Source: Micromonospora radicis
Lineage (GTDB): Bacteria; Actinomycetota; Actinomycetes; Mycobacteriales; Micromonosporaceae
Assembly: GCF_003583405.1 (NCBI RefSeq)
Contig: NZ_QXEC01000006.1
Location: 62,001-126,000 of the forward strand
DNA length: 64,000 bases
Direction: 5' to 3'
Positions 9,182 through 18,235 of the stretch are shown in pieces. The notes beneath the pieces were generated by a model, which did no database searches, was not told the origin of the DNA, and saw only the letters and a list, made by a program, of their open reading frames with translations. Numbering within the stretch: position 1 is the stretch's first letter; each line of letters opens with the position of its first letter. Both the position numbers and the translations under genes were made by a program.

Positions 9182-10087
9182 TCACCTCGTCCGGGGGTTG
9201 CGGGCGTCGTTGTACGCCACGGCGAGCAGGGTGGTGGCCACCACCAGCAGCAGGATGGCCAGGGAGGGGAAGAGCGTGGTCCACCACGCCGTGGCCAGCG
9301 ATCCGGAACGCTGGGCCTGGTGCAGGATCGCTCCCCACGACCAGCTGTTCGGGTCACCCAGGCCGAGGAAGGAGAGCCCGGCCTCGGAGAGCACCGCCCT
9401 GGAGGTGGTCAGCACCACCGACACCGCGATCACCGGCGCCACCCCGGGCAGGACGTGCTTGCGAATGATCCACAGGTGCGAGCCGCCGATCACCCGGGCC
9501 GCCGAGACGTACGGCATGGGTACCACGGCCAGCCCCTGCGAACGCACCACCCGGGCCACCTCCGGCCAGCTGAACAGTGCGATCACCACGACCAGGGTCG
9601 ACACGCTCGGCCCGGCCAGCGCGGCGACCAGGATCATCAGCGGCAGCACCGGCAGCGACAGGGAGAGGTCGACGATCACACCGAGCAGGGCGTCGGCGTA
9701 CCGGAAGTAGGCTGCGGCGACGCCGACGAGTACGCCGATCACGATCGCCAGCACGCTGGCCGCCAGGCCCACCACGATGCTGACCCGGGTGCCCCAGACC
9801 ACCTGGGCGAAGACGTCCCGCCCCAGGTCGTCGGTGCCGAACCAGTGGGCGGCGCTGGGGCCGGCGAGCACGTCCTCGCCGTACCCGCTGGGGTAGTCGG
9901 CGATCAGGCCGGCGCCGGCGGCGACCAGGATCAGCAGGATCAGCACGGCGGCGCTGGCCAGGCCGAGCGGATTGCGCCGGAACGCCTGCCAGGTCTGCTG
10001 GGCCACCGACTCCGACGGCGGGAGCGCGGCGGCGGTCGTGCCGGCGGTGGGTGTGCTGCCGGCGGCGGAGGTCCGGGAGATGGTCAT
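9182..10087 (-). CDS. Peptide-type ABC transporter permease (DppC-like)
   Basis: 301 residues. An N-terminal cytoplasmic stretch is followed by a first membrane helix (ASAAVLILLILVAAGAGLIA), an extracellular segment ending in HWFGTDDLGRDVFAQVVWG, then five membrane helices. The GTDDLGRD motif is the signature of the OppC/DppC permease family. The cytoplasmic coupling loop reads YVSAARVIGGSHLWIIRKHVLPG, the EAA loop that docks the ATPases. It pairs with the DppB-like protein, whose stop overlaps its ATG by four bases. The two ATPases of this importer are encoded divergently at 14182-16252. Confidence 0.92.
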   Translation of the reverse strand: MTISRTSAAGSTPTAGTTAAALPPSESVAQQTWQAFRRNPLGLASAAVLILLILVAAGAGLIADYPSGYGEDVLAGPSAAHWFGTDDLGRDVFAQVVWGTRVSIVVGLAASVLAIVIGVLVGVAAAYFRYADALLGVIVDLSLSLPVLPLMILVAALAGPSVSTLVVVIALFSWPEVARVVRSQGLAVVPMPYVSAARVIGGSHLWIIRKHVLPGVAPVIAVSVVLTTSRAVLSEAGLSFLGLGDPNSWSWGAILHQAQRSGSLATAWWTTLFPSLAILLLVVATTLLAVAYNDARNPRTR

Positions 10088-11049
10088 GCGGTCCGTACCC
10101 TCGGGTCGAGCAGGCCGTACGCGACGTCGGTGAGCAGGTTCGCCACGATCACCGCGAAGGCCAGCATCAGGAAGGCGCCCTGGAGCACCGGGAAGTCGAG
10201 CTGGCCGACCGCCTCGAAGATGCTCCGGCCGACGCCCGGGTAGGCGTAGATGGACTCGGTCAGCACCGCCCCGCCGACCAGGAAGCCCAGTTGCAGGCCG
10301 ACCAGGGTGGTGGTGGGCAGCAGCGCGTTGCGCAGCGCGTGCCGCCAGACCACCCGGCGTTGCGGCATGCCCTTGGCCCGGGCCAGCGTGCAGTAGTCCT
10401 CGCCGAGCGCGTCGATGAGCGTGCTGCGCAGCGTCAGCACGTACGAGCCGAGCTGCACCAGCACCAGCGACAGGCAGGGCAGGATCAGGTGTACGGCGAT
10501 GCTGCCCCAGGCCGCCGCCCCGGTCGCGTCGCCGTCCATCGCGCCGCCGATGGGCAGCAGCCCGAGCTGTACGCCGAAGACGTACAACAGGAGGACGCCG
10601 ATGCTCGGCACGAACAGCGACTGGCCGGTGATCCCACCGACCTGGATGAACCGGTCCAGGCCGCTCTTGGCGTGGGTGGCGGCGAGCACGCCGAGCGGGA
10701 TGCCGAGCGCGACGGTCACCGCGAGGGCCGAGCCGGCCAGCAGCAGCGTCCAGGGCAGCCGTTCCAGCAGGATGTCCAGCACCGGCTGGTTCTGCCGGAA
10801 CGACACCCCGAGGTTGCCCTGCGCGAGCTGGGTCAGGTACTCCCAGTACTGCACGCCGAGCGAGCGGTCCAGGCCGTAGTCGGCGAGCAGCTTGGCCCGC
10901 AGTTCCTCGGTCATCCCGGGGTCGGCGATGGCCAGCGCGGGGTCACCGGGCAGTAGGCGCAGCAGGAAGAAGGTGACCGTGACCGCGAACCACATGGTGA
11001 GCAGGCCGCGCAGTACGCGGTGCAGGAGAAAGCGGATGCCGGCGGGCAC
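10084..11049 (-). CDS. Peptide-type ABC transporter permease (DppB-like)
   Basis: 321 residues beginning with a membrane helix (LTMWFAVTVTFFLLRLLPGDPA), where LPGDPA is the OppB/DppB hallmark, followed by five further helices. The EAA loop reads DYCTLARAKGMPQRRVVWRHALRNA, typical of the family. GTG 11049 is chosen because GGGAGG lies upstream at suitable spacing and the family start is matched. It is cotranscribed with the binding protein upstream (a 104-bp gap holding a GC-rich hairpin) and DppC downstream (ATGA overlap). Confidence 0.92.
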   Translation of the reverse strand: MPAGIRFLLHRVLRGLLTMWFAVTVTFFLLRLLPGDPALAIADPGMTEELRAKLLADYGLDRSLGVQYWEYLTQLAQGNLGVSFRQNQPVLDILLERLPWTLLLAGSALAVTVALGIPLGVLAATHAKSGLDRFIQVGGITGQSLFVPSIGVLLLYVFGVQLGLLPIGGAMDGDATGAAAWGSIAVHLILPCLSLVLVQLGSYVLTLRSTLIDALGEDYCTLARAKGMPQRRVVWRHALRNALLPTTTLVGLQLGFLVGGAVLTESIYAYPGVGRSIFEAVGQLDFPVLQGAFLMLAFAVIVANLLTDVAYGLLDPRVRTA

Positions 11050-11105
11050 GGGTGCCTCCCTCGGGTGCTTCGGTGCCGGTGGTCGGATCGGTCGGGAAGT
11101 TTGGC

Positions 11106-11147
11106 GAGGGGCCCCTGCTCTGCCGCAGGCGTCGGCCGGGGCCCCTC
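11106..11147 (-). promoter_or_regulatory. Hairpin between the binding-protein gene and the dppB-like gene
   Basis: The arms GAGGGGCCCC (11106-11115) and GGGGCCCCTC (11138-11147) form a perfect 10-bp stem around a GC-rich loop. It sits 7 bp beyond the binding-protein stop. Such structures commonly protect the upstream binding-protein mRNA and lower expression of the downstream permeases, as in the E. coli malE-malF interval. This role is inferred here. Confidence 0.55.
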
Positions 11148-11153
11148 CTCCGC

Positions 11154-12755
11154 TCAGTCGGTGGTGGCCTGGGCCAGTGACTGCGGGTTGACGATGGAGA
11201 GCAACTCGCTGGGCTGGACCAGGAAGTTCGACCACTTGGCCGAGTGCGCGAAGGTGAACTCCTCGACGTAGAGCACGTTGTCGTACACCTGGTCGCTGAT
11301 GATCTTCGCGGCGGCCTGGATGGCGGTCTTCTGCGACGGCTGGTCCAGGTGGGACCGGGACTCGTCGATCAGCTTGTCCAGCGCCGGGTCGCAGGCGTTG
11401 GCGTAGTTGATGAAGCCGTCGCACTTGAAGGCCAGGGTCAGGTTGGCCGGCGGGTTCTCCATGATCGCCCAGGAGCCGGCGTAGATGTCGAAGTCCCGCT
11501 CCTTGGTCTTGGCCAGGTAGGTGTTGCGCTCCAGGCCCTCCAGCTTGATGTCGATGCCGGCCTCCTTGCTGGAGTCGCGCACCAGCTGGGCCCACTTGGC
11601 GATGTTCGGGTCGGCCTGGTCGTAGATCATCCGTAGGCTCAGCCCGTCGAAGAGCCCGTCACCGTTGCCGTCGGTGAACCCCGCCCCGGTCAGCAGCTGC
11701 TTCGCCCGCGCCGGGTCGTACGCGTACTCGGTCGCCGAGGGGTCCTGCCACTGCTTGAGGGTGGGAGTGAGCACCGACGAGTTCGACGAGACCGCGGAAC
11801 CCTGCAACGCCACCCGGCGGATCGCCTCGTAGTCCACCGCGGCGGCCAGCGCCTGCCGTACCTCCAGCTTGTCCAGTGGCTTGCGGGCCAGGTTGTACTG
11901 CATGTGCGCCCAGCCCAGCGAGGGGACCTTCACCAGCTTGAGCTTGCTGTCGCCCTCCAGCGTCTTGGCCAGTGCCGGGGGCAGCGCGTTGGCGATCAGG
12001 TCGATCTCGCCGTTGCGCAGCGCCAACGCCTCGGTGTTGACGTCCGGGAAGACCCGGAACACCAGCTCGGCGGTCTTCGGGCCGCCGTCGACCAGCGGGT
12101 AGTTCGCCACCCGCTTGAGCACGTACCGCTGGCCGCGCTCCACGGACGTCAGCTGGTACGGGCCGGCGGAGACCCAGTCCGCGTCGTTGGCGAACTCGGC
12201 GACCTTGCCGACCTTGCTGAACACGTGCTCGGGGACGATCGGCATCCAGAAGCCGACGTTCTCCAGGAACGTGCCGTCGGGCTCGGAGAGGGTGAACTCC
12301 ACCTCGGTCGGGGAGAGCGCGGTGGCCTCCTGGAACGCCGGGATCAGGCCGGCGACGACGCCGATCTTCTCCGCGGCGATGGCCTTGATGGTGAAGACCA
12401 CGTCGTCGGCGGTGACCTTCTCCCCGTCGGTCCAGGTGAAGTCGTCGCGCAGGGTCACCTTCGCGCTCTTGCCGTCCGGCGCGTACGCCCACTCGGTGCC
12501 CAGGTACGGGGTGCGGGTGCCGTCGAGGCCCATACCCATCAGGCGCGGGTACATCAGGTTGGTGACCCAGGTGTCGGTGCGGCTGTTGCCGACCAGCGGG
12601 TTGTAGTTGATCACGTCGGCGGTGGTGCCGATGGTCAACCGTTCGGCGCTGCCGGCGCCGCCACCGGCGTCCGGGTCACTGGGTGAGCAGGCGGTGACCA
12701 GCCCTATCGAGAGCAGCCCCACCGCCATGGCGAGGGTACGTGTTGTGCGGCGCAT
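11154..12755 (-). CDS. ABC transporter substrate-binding lipoprotein, family 5 (peptide/nickel type)
   Basis: 533 residues. The lipoprotein signal peptide starts MRRTTRTLAMAVGLL and ends in the lipobox LVTAC (Cys23). A family-5 extracellular binding domain fills the rest, with the usual TWTDGEKVTADDVVF motif near residue 110. Length and fold match DppA/OppA-like receptors that bind peptides, though some family members bind nickel, opines or oligosaccharides. ATG 12755 overlaps the dipeptidase stop by one base (TGATG), so translation is coupled. It is the receptor for the DppB/DppC/DppD/DppF-like importer encoded on both sides of the divergent promoter region. Confidence 0.92.
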   Translation of the reverse strand: MRRTTRTLAMAVGLLSIGLVTACSPSDPDAGGGAGSAERLTIGTTADVINYNPLVGNSRTDTWVTNLMYPRLMGMGLDGTRTPYLGTEWAYAPDGKSAKVTLRDDFTWTDGEKVTADDVVFTIKAIAAEKIGVVAGLIPAFQEATALSPTEVEFTLSEPDGTFLENVGFWMPIVPEHVFSKVGKVAEFANDADWVSAGPYQLTSVERGQRYVLKRVANYPLVDGGPKTAELVFRVFPDVNTEALALRNGEIDLIANALPPALAKTLEGDSKLKLVKVPSLGWAHMQYNLARKPLDKLEVRQALAAAVDYEAIRRVALQGSAVSSNSSVLTPTLKQWQDPSATEYAYDPARAKQLLTGAGFTDGNGDGLFDGLSLRMIYDQADPNIAKWAQLVRDSSKEAGIDIKLEGLERNTYLAKTKERDFDIYAGSWAIMENPPANLTLAFKCDGFINYANACDPALDKLIDESRSHLDQPSQKTAIQAAAKIISDQVYDNVLYVEEFTFAHSAKWSNFLVQPSELLSIVNPQSLAQATTD

Positions 12756-13963
12756 CAGTGCCAGACCTCCTCTAGAACGCGCAGGATGTTGCCCCCCAGG
12801 ACCTTGCTGATCTCGTCGTCGGAGTAGTCGTGGCCGACCAGCCAGGCGACGATGTTCCAGTAGCACTCGGCCGGGTTCTCCAGGCCGTCCACGTAGGGCA
12901 CCCGGGGGTGCTCGACGTGCCCGTGTGCCTCGGCGATGGACAGGTGCGCCGCGAAGGTGTCGTGCAGCCCCACGTGGTCACCGAAGAGGGTGTCCGGGCC
13001 GAACGCCACGTGGTCGATGCCGACAAGCTCGACGCAGTGGACGAAGTGGTCCATCACCGACTCCAGGCTGTGCCGGGGGTGGGCGGCCGAGAGGGTGGTG
13101 TGCGGTGCCGCTTCCAGGCCGATCACGCCGCCGCGCTCGGCGCAGGCGACGATCACGTCGTCGGGCTTCATCCGGTTGGTCGGCCAGACCGTCCGCGAGC
13201 CGGCGTGGGTGATGAAGACGGGCTTCTCCGATCGGGCGACCACCTCGGCCGAGGTGCGGTCGCCGGAGTGGGAGATGTCGATGGCGATGCCGAGCCGGTT
13301 CATCCGGCGGACGGCCTTCTCGCCGAAGTAGGTCAGCCCGCCGTCGTTGCGTTCCTTGAGGCCGCTGCCGAGGGTGTTGGCCTCGCTGTAGGCGATGCCC
13401 ATTTGCCGGACGCCGAAGCCGTAGAGCATGTCCAGCCGGTCCAGCTCGTTCTCGATCATGGTGGCGGCCTCGGTGGCGAGCACCAGACCCATCCGCCCGG
13501 TCTCGTGCGCGTACCGGATGTCGGCCAGCTTCTCCACCTTGACCAGGAAGTCCTGGTGGGCCACGTCGGAGAGGCGCATCCCCAGGTCGGCGATGACGTC
13601 GGTCCACTTCCAGCCCATCTGGCTGGTCACGCAGCAGGTGCCGTCCATCAGGTTGTCGAAGACGGCGGTCATGCCGGAGCGGGCCAGCCCGGCGTAGCCG
13701 GTGTGGTGGCGGGCGGTGCGGTTGTAGTCGACGGTCTCCCGGATGTTCTCCGGGAAGACCGAGGGGTGGTCGTGCAGGGAGATCACGATCTCGTTGGTGA
13801 GCAGCCGGGTGACCCGCTCGCGCTGCTCGTCGGAGAGCGGGACGCCCTGGTACGCGGGTACCCGGCCGATCTCCGGCACCAGCTTGAACTCCCGGTAGTC
13901 GGTGCCGGCCTCCAGGTAGCTGTAGGACGTGTACCCGGTGTAACGCGACGCGGGGTCGAGCAC
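12755..13963 (-). CDS. M19 membrane-dipeptidase-family amidohydrolase
   Basis: 402 residues, without a signal peptide. Renal-dipeptidase metal ligands are mostly present: Glu165 (ATEAA), His232 (DISHSGD), His253 (ITHAGS) and Asp324 (GIDHVAFGPD). The first ligand motif, usually H-x-D, reads H64-D65-H66, a change at a metal-binding position. M19 enzymes cleave L-D or L-L dipeptides and some lactams or acyl amino acids. The GTG start at 13963 has AAGGGAG 7 bases upstream. As first gene of the minus-strand arm it is coupled to the binding-protein gene. A cytoplasmic enzyme that processes the imported compound is the natural reading; the substrate is unknown. Confidence 0.85.
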   Translation of the reverse strand: MLDPASRYTGYTSYSYLEAGTDYREFKLVPEIGRVPAYQGVPLSDEQRERVTRLLTNEIVISLHDHPSVFPENIRETVDYNRTARHHTGYAGLARSGMTAVFDNLMDGTCCVTSQMGWKWTDVIADLGMRLSDVAHQDFLVKVEKLADIRYAHETGRMGLVLATEAATMIENELDRLDMLYGFGVRQMGIAYSEANTLGSGLKERNDGGLTYFGEKAVRRMNRLGIAIDISHSGDRTSAEVVARSEKPVFITHAGSRTVWPTNRMKPDDVIVACAERGGVIGLEAAPHTTLSAAHPRHSLESVMDHFVHCVELVGIDHVAFGPDTLFGDHVGLHDTFAAHLSIAEAHGHVEHPRVPYVDGLENPAECYWNIVAWLVGHDYSDDEISKVLGGNILRVLEEVWH

Positions 13964-14136
13964 GCGTTTCTCCCTTCGTGTCGGTCGGCCGTCCCGGGGG
14001 TGGTGGCGGGAGAATCCGTCATCCGTGGCTGGGGGCGGTGCCGAATCTCGGCGATGTGGAACGAGAGATTGCCAGGATCAGTCGCGGCATGTCAATATGC
14101 AGAACAACTTCGGCGTGAATGCCGTGGATCGCGCTA

Positions 14137-14169
14137 GAAATCGTTACGTGCTGAAATCAGCCGGAAATC
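14137..14169. promoter_or_regulatory. Divergent control region with three GAAATC direct repeats
   Basis: The 218 bp between the divergent arms (13964-14181) are clearly more AT-rich than the genes around them. GAAATC occurs three times on the plus strand, at 14137, 14153 and 14164, just upstream of the ATPase start; the middle copy is part of the octamer TGAAATCA that also builds the dispersed palindromes at 18236 and 44991. The region is the obvious target for the double Lrp regulator at 6111. Binding there is inference. Confidence 0.45.
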
Positions 14170-14181
14170 AGGGGGCCGGGG

Positions 14182-15225
14182 ATGGCTCGACGGTCAACAG
14201 GCACCACCGCCGACGCGGCGACCGGGCACCAGCCGCCCGGAGACGCGCTGCGGGTACGCGGGCTCGACGTCACCTTCACCACCCGACGCGGCGACCTGCC
14301 CGCCGTCCGCGGCGTCGACCTCGACATCGCCGCCGGCGAGGTGCTGGTGCTGCTCGGGGAGTCCGGCTCCGGCAAGTCGGTGACCGCGCGGTCCGTGATG
14401 GGCCTGCTCGACGGCCCCGGCGTACGCCTCGACGCCGCCGAGATCCGGGTGGCCGGTCACGACATCGTGGGCGGCCGTCCCGACGACGTACGCCGACTGC
14501 GTGGCAGCACCATGTCCCTGGTCTTCCAGGACGCGCTCTCCGCGCTCAACCCGGTGCTCTCCATCGGCGACCAACTCGGCGAGGTCTACCGGCTGCACCG
14601 GGGCGCCTCCCGCAGACAGGCCCGGGCCGAGGCGGTGGAACTGCTCCGGCTGGTCGGCATCCCCGCCCCCGACCGCCGGGTACGCGACTTCCCGCACCAG
14701 TTCTCCGGCGGCATGCGGCAACGCATCCTGATCGCCATGGCCGTCGCCCTCGGCCCCCGGCTGCTGATCGCCGACGAACCCACCACCGCCCTCGACGTGA
14801 CCGTCCAGGCGCAGATCCTCGACCTCATCGACCGGCTCCGCGCCGAACTCGGCATGGGCGTCCTGCTGATCACCCACGATCTCGGCGTCGCCGCCGAACT
14901 CGCCGACCGGGTGGCCGTCATGTACGCCGGGCGGATCGTCGAGACCGGCACGGTCGCCGAGATCCTCGACGCGCCGGCCCACCCGTACACCGCCGCCCTG
15001 CTGCGTTCCGTACCCGACCTCGCCGACCCGGGGGAACCGCTGCGGCCGATCCCCGGCAGCCCGCCCAACCTGCTGGCCCTGCCCACCGGCTGTGCCTTCC
15101 ACCCGCGTTGCCCCCGCGCCGACGACACCTGCCGGGCCACCCGGCCGCCCCGCCGCCCGCTGGCACGCGCCGACCGGACCGCCGCCTGCCACCACGCCGA
15201 GGAGGGCGTCGATGCCACCGTCTGA
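14182..15225 (+). CDS. Peptide-type ABC transporter ATPase (DppD-like)
   Basis: 347 residues. Walker A is GESGSGKS near residue 60, the signature FSGGMRQRI near 175, and Walker [13 protein letters not shown] near 195. The C-terminal oligopeptide-transporter extension contains a Cys-rich segment ([14 protein letters not shown]), which in this subfamily binds an iron-sulfur cluster. It energises the importer whose receptor and permeases lie on the opposite strand at 9182-12755. ATG 14182 has only a G-rich stretch as ribosome site. It overlaps the next ATPase gene by 14 bp. Confidence 0.93.
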   Translation: MARRSTGTTADAATGHQPPGDALRVRGLDVTFTTRRGDLPAVRGVDLDIAAGEVLVLLGESGSGKSVTARSVMGLLDGPGVRLDAAEIRVAGHDIVGGRPDDVRRLRGSTMSLVFQDALSALNPVLSIGDQLGEVYRLHRGASRRQARAEAVELLRLVGIPAPDRRVRDFPHQFSGGMRQRILIAMAVALGPRLLIADEPTTALDVTVQAQILDLIDRLRAELGMGVLLITHDLGVAAELADRVAVMYAGRIVETGTVAEILDAPAHPYTAALLRSVPDLADPGEPLRPIPGSPPNLLALPTGCAFHPRCPRADDTCRATRPPRRPLARADRTAACHHAEEGVDATV

Positions 15226-16252
15226 GTCACCCACCGCGCCCACGGCCCCGGCGACCCGCCCCGCCGGGGAGCCACTGCTGGTCGCCACCGGGCTCCGCAA
15301 GACCTATCGGGCCGGCCGCGGCCTGGGCCGCAGCGTGCGCGTACACGCCGTCGACGGTGTCGACCTCAGCGTGGCCGCCGGGGAGACCCTCGGCGTGGTC
15401 GGCGAGTCCGGCTGCGGCAAGTCCACCCTGGCCCGGATGCTCGTCGGGCTGGAACGTCCCGACGGCGGCAGCGTCCGCTACGCGGGAGACGACGTCGCCA
15501 CCGCCCGGGGAACCCGCCGCCGCGACCTGCGTCGGGCCGTGCAGATGGTCTTCCAGGACCCGCTCACCTCGCTCAACCCGCGGCTGACCGTGCTCGACCT
15601 GGTGGCCGAGCCACTCGACGTGCACAGACTCACCCGGGGGGCCGCCGCCCGCCGCGACCGGGTCGCCGAACTGCTCGACCTGGTCGGCCTCGCACCCGAC
15701 ATGATGCAGCGTTTCCCGCACGAGTTCTCCGGCGGCCAGCGGCAACGCATCGGCATCGCCCGCGCCCTGGCCACCGAGCCCCGCGTCGTGGTCTGCGACG
15801 AACCGGTCTCCGCCCTCGACGTCTCCGTGCAGGCCCAGGTGGTCAACCTGCTCGCCGAACTCCAGCGCCGGCTCGGGCTCACCCTGGTCTTCATCGCCCA
15901 CGACCTCGGCGTGGTCCGGCACGTGTCGCACCGGGTCGCGGTCATGTACCTCGGTCGACTGGCCGAACTCGGCCCCGCCGCCACGGTGTACCAGCAGCCC
16001 GCCCACCCGTACACCCGGGCGTTGCTCGGTTCGGTGCCGGTGCGGCACCCCGCCGAACGTGGCCGCCAACGGGTCACCCTCGCCGGTGACCCGCCCAGCC
16101 CGGTCGCCCCACCACCCGGCTGCCGGTTCCACACCCGCTGCCCGGTCGCCCAGGACGTCTGCCGGCACAGCGAACCACCCACCGCCACCGACCCCACCGG
16201 TCGCCTCGCCACCTGCCACTTCGCCGAGGGCGCGCGGGCGGTCCCCGGCTGA
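15212..16252 (+). CDS. Peptide-type ABC transporter ATPase (DppF-like)
   Basis: 346 residues from ATG 15212, with GGAGG 8 bases before it and the start lying inside the end of the DppD-like gene. Walker [10 protein letters not shown], signature FSGGQRQRI and Walker [14 protein letters not shown] are intact. The C-terminus again carries the [14 protein letters not shown] cysteine segment. As second ATPase it completes a two-ATPase, two-permease, one-receptor importer. The open frame extends upstream of 15212 but only overlaps the previous gene. Next to it, 18 bp downstream, ksgA begins and may share its transcript. Confidence 0.93.
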   Translation: MPPSESPTAPTAPATRPAGEPLLVATGLRKTYRAGRGLGRSVRVHAVDGVDLSVAAGETLGVVGESGCGKSTLARMLVGLERPDGGSVRYAGDDVATARGTRRRDLRRAVQMVFQDPLTSLNPRLTVLDLVAEPLDVHRLTRGAAARRDRVAELLDLVGLAPDMMQRFPHEFSGGQRQRIGIARALATEPRVVVCDEPVSALDVSVQAQVVNLLAELQRRLGLTLVFIAHDLGVVRHVSHRVAVMYLGRLAELGPAATVYQQPAHPYTRALLGSVPVRHPAERGRQRVTLAGDPPSPVAPPPGCRFHTRCPVAQDVCRHSEPPTATDPTGRLATCHFAEGARAVPG

Positions 16253-16270
16253 CCCGTACGCTGTCACGTT

Positions 16271-17143
16271 ATGGCCGCAGACCTGCTCGGCCCGGCGGAG
16301 ATCCGGGAACTCGCCGCCCGCCTCGGCGTCGCCCCCACGAAGAAGCTCGGCCAGAACTTCGTGCACGACCCGAACACCGTGCGCCGGATCGTCACCACCG
16401 CCGGGCTCACCCCCGACGACGTGGCCCTGGAGGTCGGGCCGGGACTCGGCTCGCTCACCCTGGCGCTGCTGCCCGCCGCCGCGCACGTGCACGCCGTCGA
16501 GATCGACCCGACGTTGGCCGGCGCGCTGCCCGACACCGCCGCCCGGCACGCCGGCCCCGACGCCGCCCGGCTCACCGTGCACCACGCCGACGCGCTGCGG
16601 ATCACCGCCGCCGACCTGACCGACCCGGCCCCCACCGCCCTGGTGGCGAACCTGCCCTACAACGTCGCCGTACCGGTGGTGCTGCACCTGCTCGCCGAAC
16701 TGCCCACCCTCCGGACCGGGCTGGTCATGGTGCAGAAGGAGGTCGCCGACCGGCTCGTCGCCGGACCCGGCTCCAAGGTGTACGGCATCCCGTCGGTCAA
16801 GCTCGCCTGGTACGCGCACGCCCGCGCCGCCGGCAAGGTGCCGCCGAACGTGTTCTGGCCGGTACCCAACGTCGACTCCGGGCTGGTCGCGTTCACCCGC
16901 CGCGAGCCGCCCCGCGCCGACGTGACCCGCGCCCAGGTCTTCGCCGTGGTCGACGCGGCCTTCGCGCAGCGCCGCAAGACGCTGCGGGCCGCCCTCGCCG
17001 GCTGGGCCGGGGGAGCCGACCGGGCCGCCGATGCGCTGACCGCCGCCGGGGTCGACCCCGGTGCACGCGGCGAGTCACTCACCGTCGAGCAGTTCACCGC
17101 CGTCGCCGCGTCGGCCCCGAGCCGTCCGCCCGTCGCGCAGTAG
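16271..17143 (+). CDS. rsmA (ksgA): 16S rRNA (adenine1518-N6/adenine1519-N6)-dimethyltransferase
   Basis: 290 residues. It dimethylates two adjacent adenines in the 3' hairpin of 16S rRNA during small-subunit assembly, using S-adenosylmethionine. The KsgA start motif [12 protein letters not shown] lies near residue 24. SAM motif I reads [11 protein letters not shown], the acidic residue EIDPTL follows, and the catalytic NLPYN motif is near residue 130. Length is normal. Loss of this enzyme confers kasugamycin resistance in many bacteria. It precedes ispE as in other actinobacteria. Confidence 0.96.
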   Translation: MAADLLGPAEIRELAARLGVAPTKKLGQNFVHDPNTVRRIVTTAGLTPDDVALEVGPGLGSLTLALLPAAAHVHAVEIDPTLAGALPDTAARHAGPDAARLTVHHADALRITAADLTDPAPTALVANLPYNVAVPVVLHLLAELPTLRTGLVMVQKEVADRLVAGPGSKVYGIPSVKLAWYAHARAAGKVPPNVFWPVPNVDSGLVAFTRREPPRADVTRAQVFAVVDAAFAQRRKTLRAALAGWAGGADRAADALTAAGVDPGARGESLTVEQFTAVAASAPSRPPVAQ

Positions 17144-17187
17144 GCTGACGCCGGTACCGGCCGCCTGACATCGCCGAGGAGCTGATC

Positions 17188-17238
17188 GTGGAGAAGTCGT
17201 TCGACATCCGGCCGCGAGTTCGGGATCTCACCCGGTGA
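17188..17238 (+). CDS. Possible 16-residue leader ORF coupled to ispE
   Basis: A GTG at 17188 is preceded by GAGGAG with six bases of spacing, a better ribosome site than ispE itself has. The frame encodes 16 residues (VEKSFDIRPRVRDLTR). Its TGA at 17236-17238 overlaps the ispE GTG start (GTGA). This arrangement would let ribosomes terminate and restart on ispE. The peptide itself shows no known motif. Whether it is translated is untested. Confidence 0.4.
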   Translation: MEKSFDIRPRVRDLTR

Positions 17239-18182
17239 CCGAGGCCTGGCGACCGGACGACGAGGAACGGCGCGGGGCCAGCGGACCGGTCCGCGTACGG
17301 GTGCCCGCCAAGGTCAACCTGCACCTGGGAGTCGGCCCGCTGCGCCGGGACGGCTACCACGAACTCAACACCGTCTACCACGCGATCTCCATCTACGACG
17401 AGCTGACCGCGCGGCGTGGGGACACCCTCACCCTGACCATGGAGGGCGAAGGCACCGGGGAACTCGCCCTGGACGACTCCAACCTGGTCATCCGGGCCGC
17501 CCACGCGCTCGCCGGATACGCCGGCGTACTGCCGCACGCCCGGCTGCATCTGCGCAAGCAGATCCCGCTCGCCGGTGGCCTCGCCGGTGGCAGCGCCGAC
17601 GCGGCCGCCGCGCTGGTCGCCTGCGACACCCTGTGGGGCACCGGACTCTCCCGCGAGGAACTGGCCGGCATCGCCGCCGACCTCGGCTCGGACGTGCCGT
17701 TCCTGATCCACGGCGGCACCGCCCTGGGCACCGGGCGCGGTGAGGCGGTCAGCCCGGTCCTGGCCCGCCCCACCTCCTGGCACTGGGTCGTCGCCATCGC
17801 CGACGGCGGCCTGTCCACCCCGCAGGCGTACCGCGAACTCGACCGGCTCCGCGAGACCGGCGCCGCGGGTCCGCCGCTCGGCAGCACCGACACGCTGCTC
17901 GCCGCGCTGCGGCAGCGTGACCCGCGGATACTCGCCCCGACCCTCGGCAACGACCTGCAGGACGCCGCGCTGTCCATGCGTCCGGCCCTCGCCACCACCC
18001 TCAAGGCCGGTGAGGCAGCCGGAGCGCTGGCCGGCATCGTCTCCGGCTCCGGCCCCACCTGCGTCTTCCTCACCGCCGACGCCGCCGACGCCCAACGCGT
18101 CGCCACCGAGCTGGAGGCCGCCGGGGTGTGCCGCCAAGCCCGCGTCGCCCACGGCCCGGTCCACGGCGCCCGCGTCACCTGA
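17235..18182 (+). CDS. ispE: 4-(cytidine 5'-diphospho)-2-C-methyl-D-erythritol kinase
   Basis: 315 residues. It phosphorylates CDP-methylerythritol in the non-mevalonate isoprenoid pathway. The GHMP-kinase features are all visible: VPAKVNLHL near residue 23, the ATP loop PLAGGLAGGSADAAAAL near residue 115, and the third motif GIVSGSGPTCVFL near residue 270. The GTG start at 17235 has no ribosome site of its own and overlaps the stop of a possible 16-codon leader. It follows ksgA by 91 bp, the usual actinobacterial neighbourhood. Confidence 0.95.
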   Translation: MTEAWRPDDEERRGASGPVRVRVPAKVNLHLGVGPLRRDGYHELNTVYHAISIYDELTARRGDTLTLTMEGEGTGELALDDSNLVIRAAHALAGYAGVLPHARLHLRKQIPLAGGLAGGSADAAAALVACDTLWGTGLSREELAGIAADLGSDVPFLIHGGTALGTGRGEAVSPVLARPTSWHWVVAIADGGLSTPQAYRELDRLRETGAAGPPLGSTDTLLAALRQRDPRILAPTLGNDLQDAALSMRPALATTLKAGEAAGALAGIVSGSGPTCVFLTADAADAQRVATELEAAGVCRQARVAHGPVHGARVT

Positions 18183-18235
18183 CCCGAGCCTCGGTGATGA
18201 CGTCCGCGGGCTCGGGACGGTCGTCTTCAGGACGC

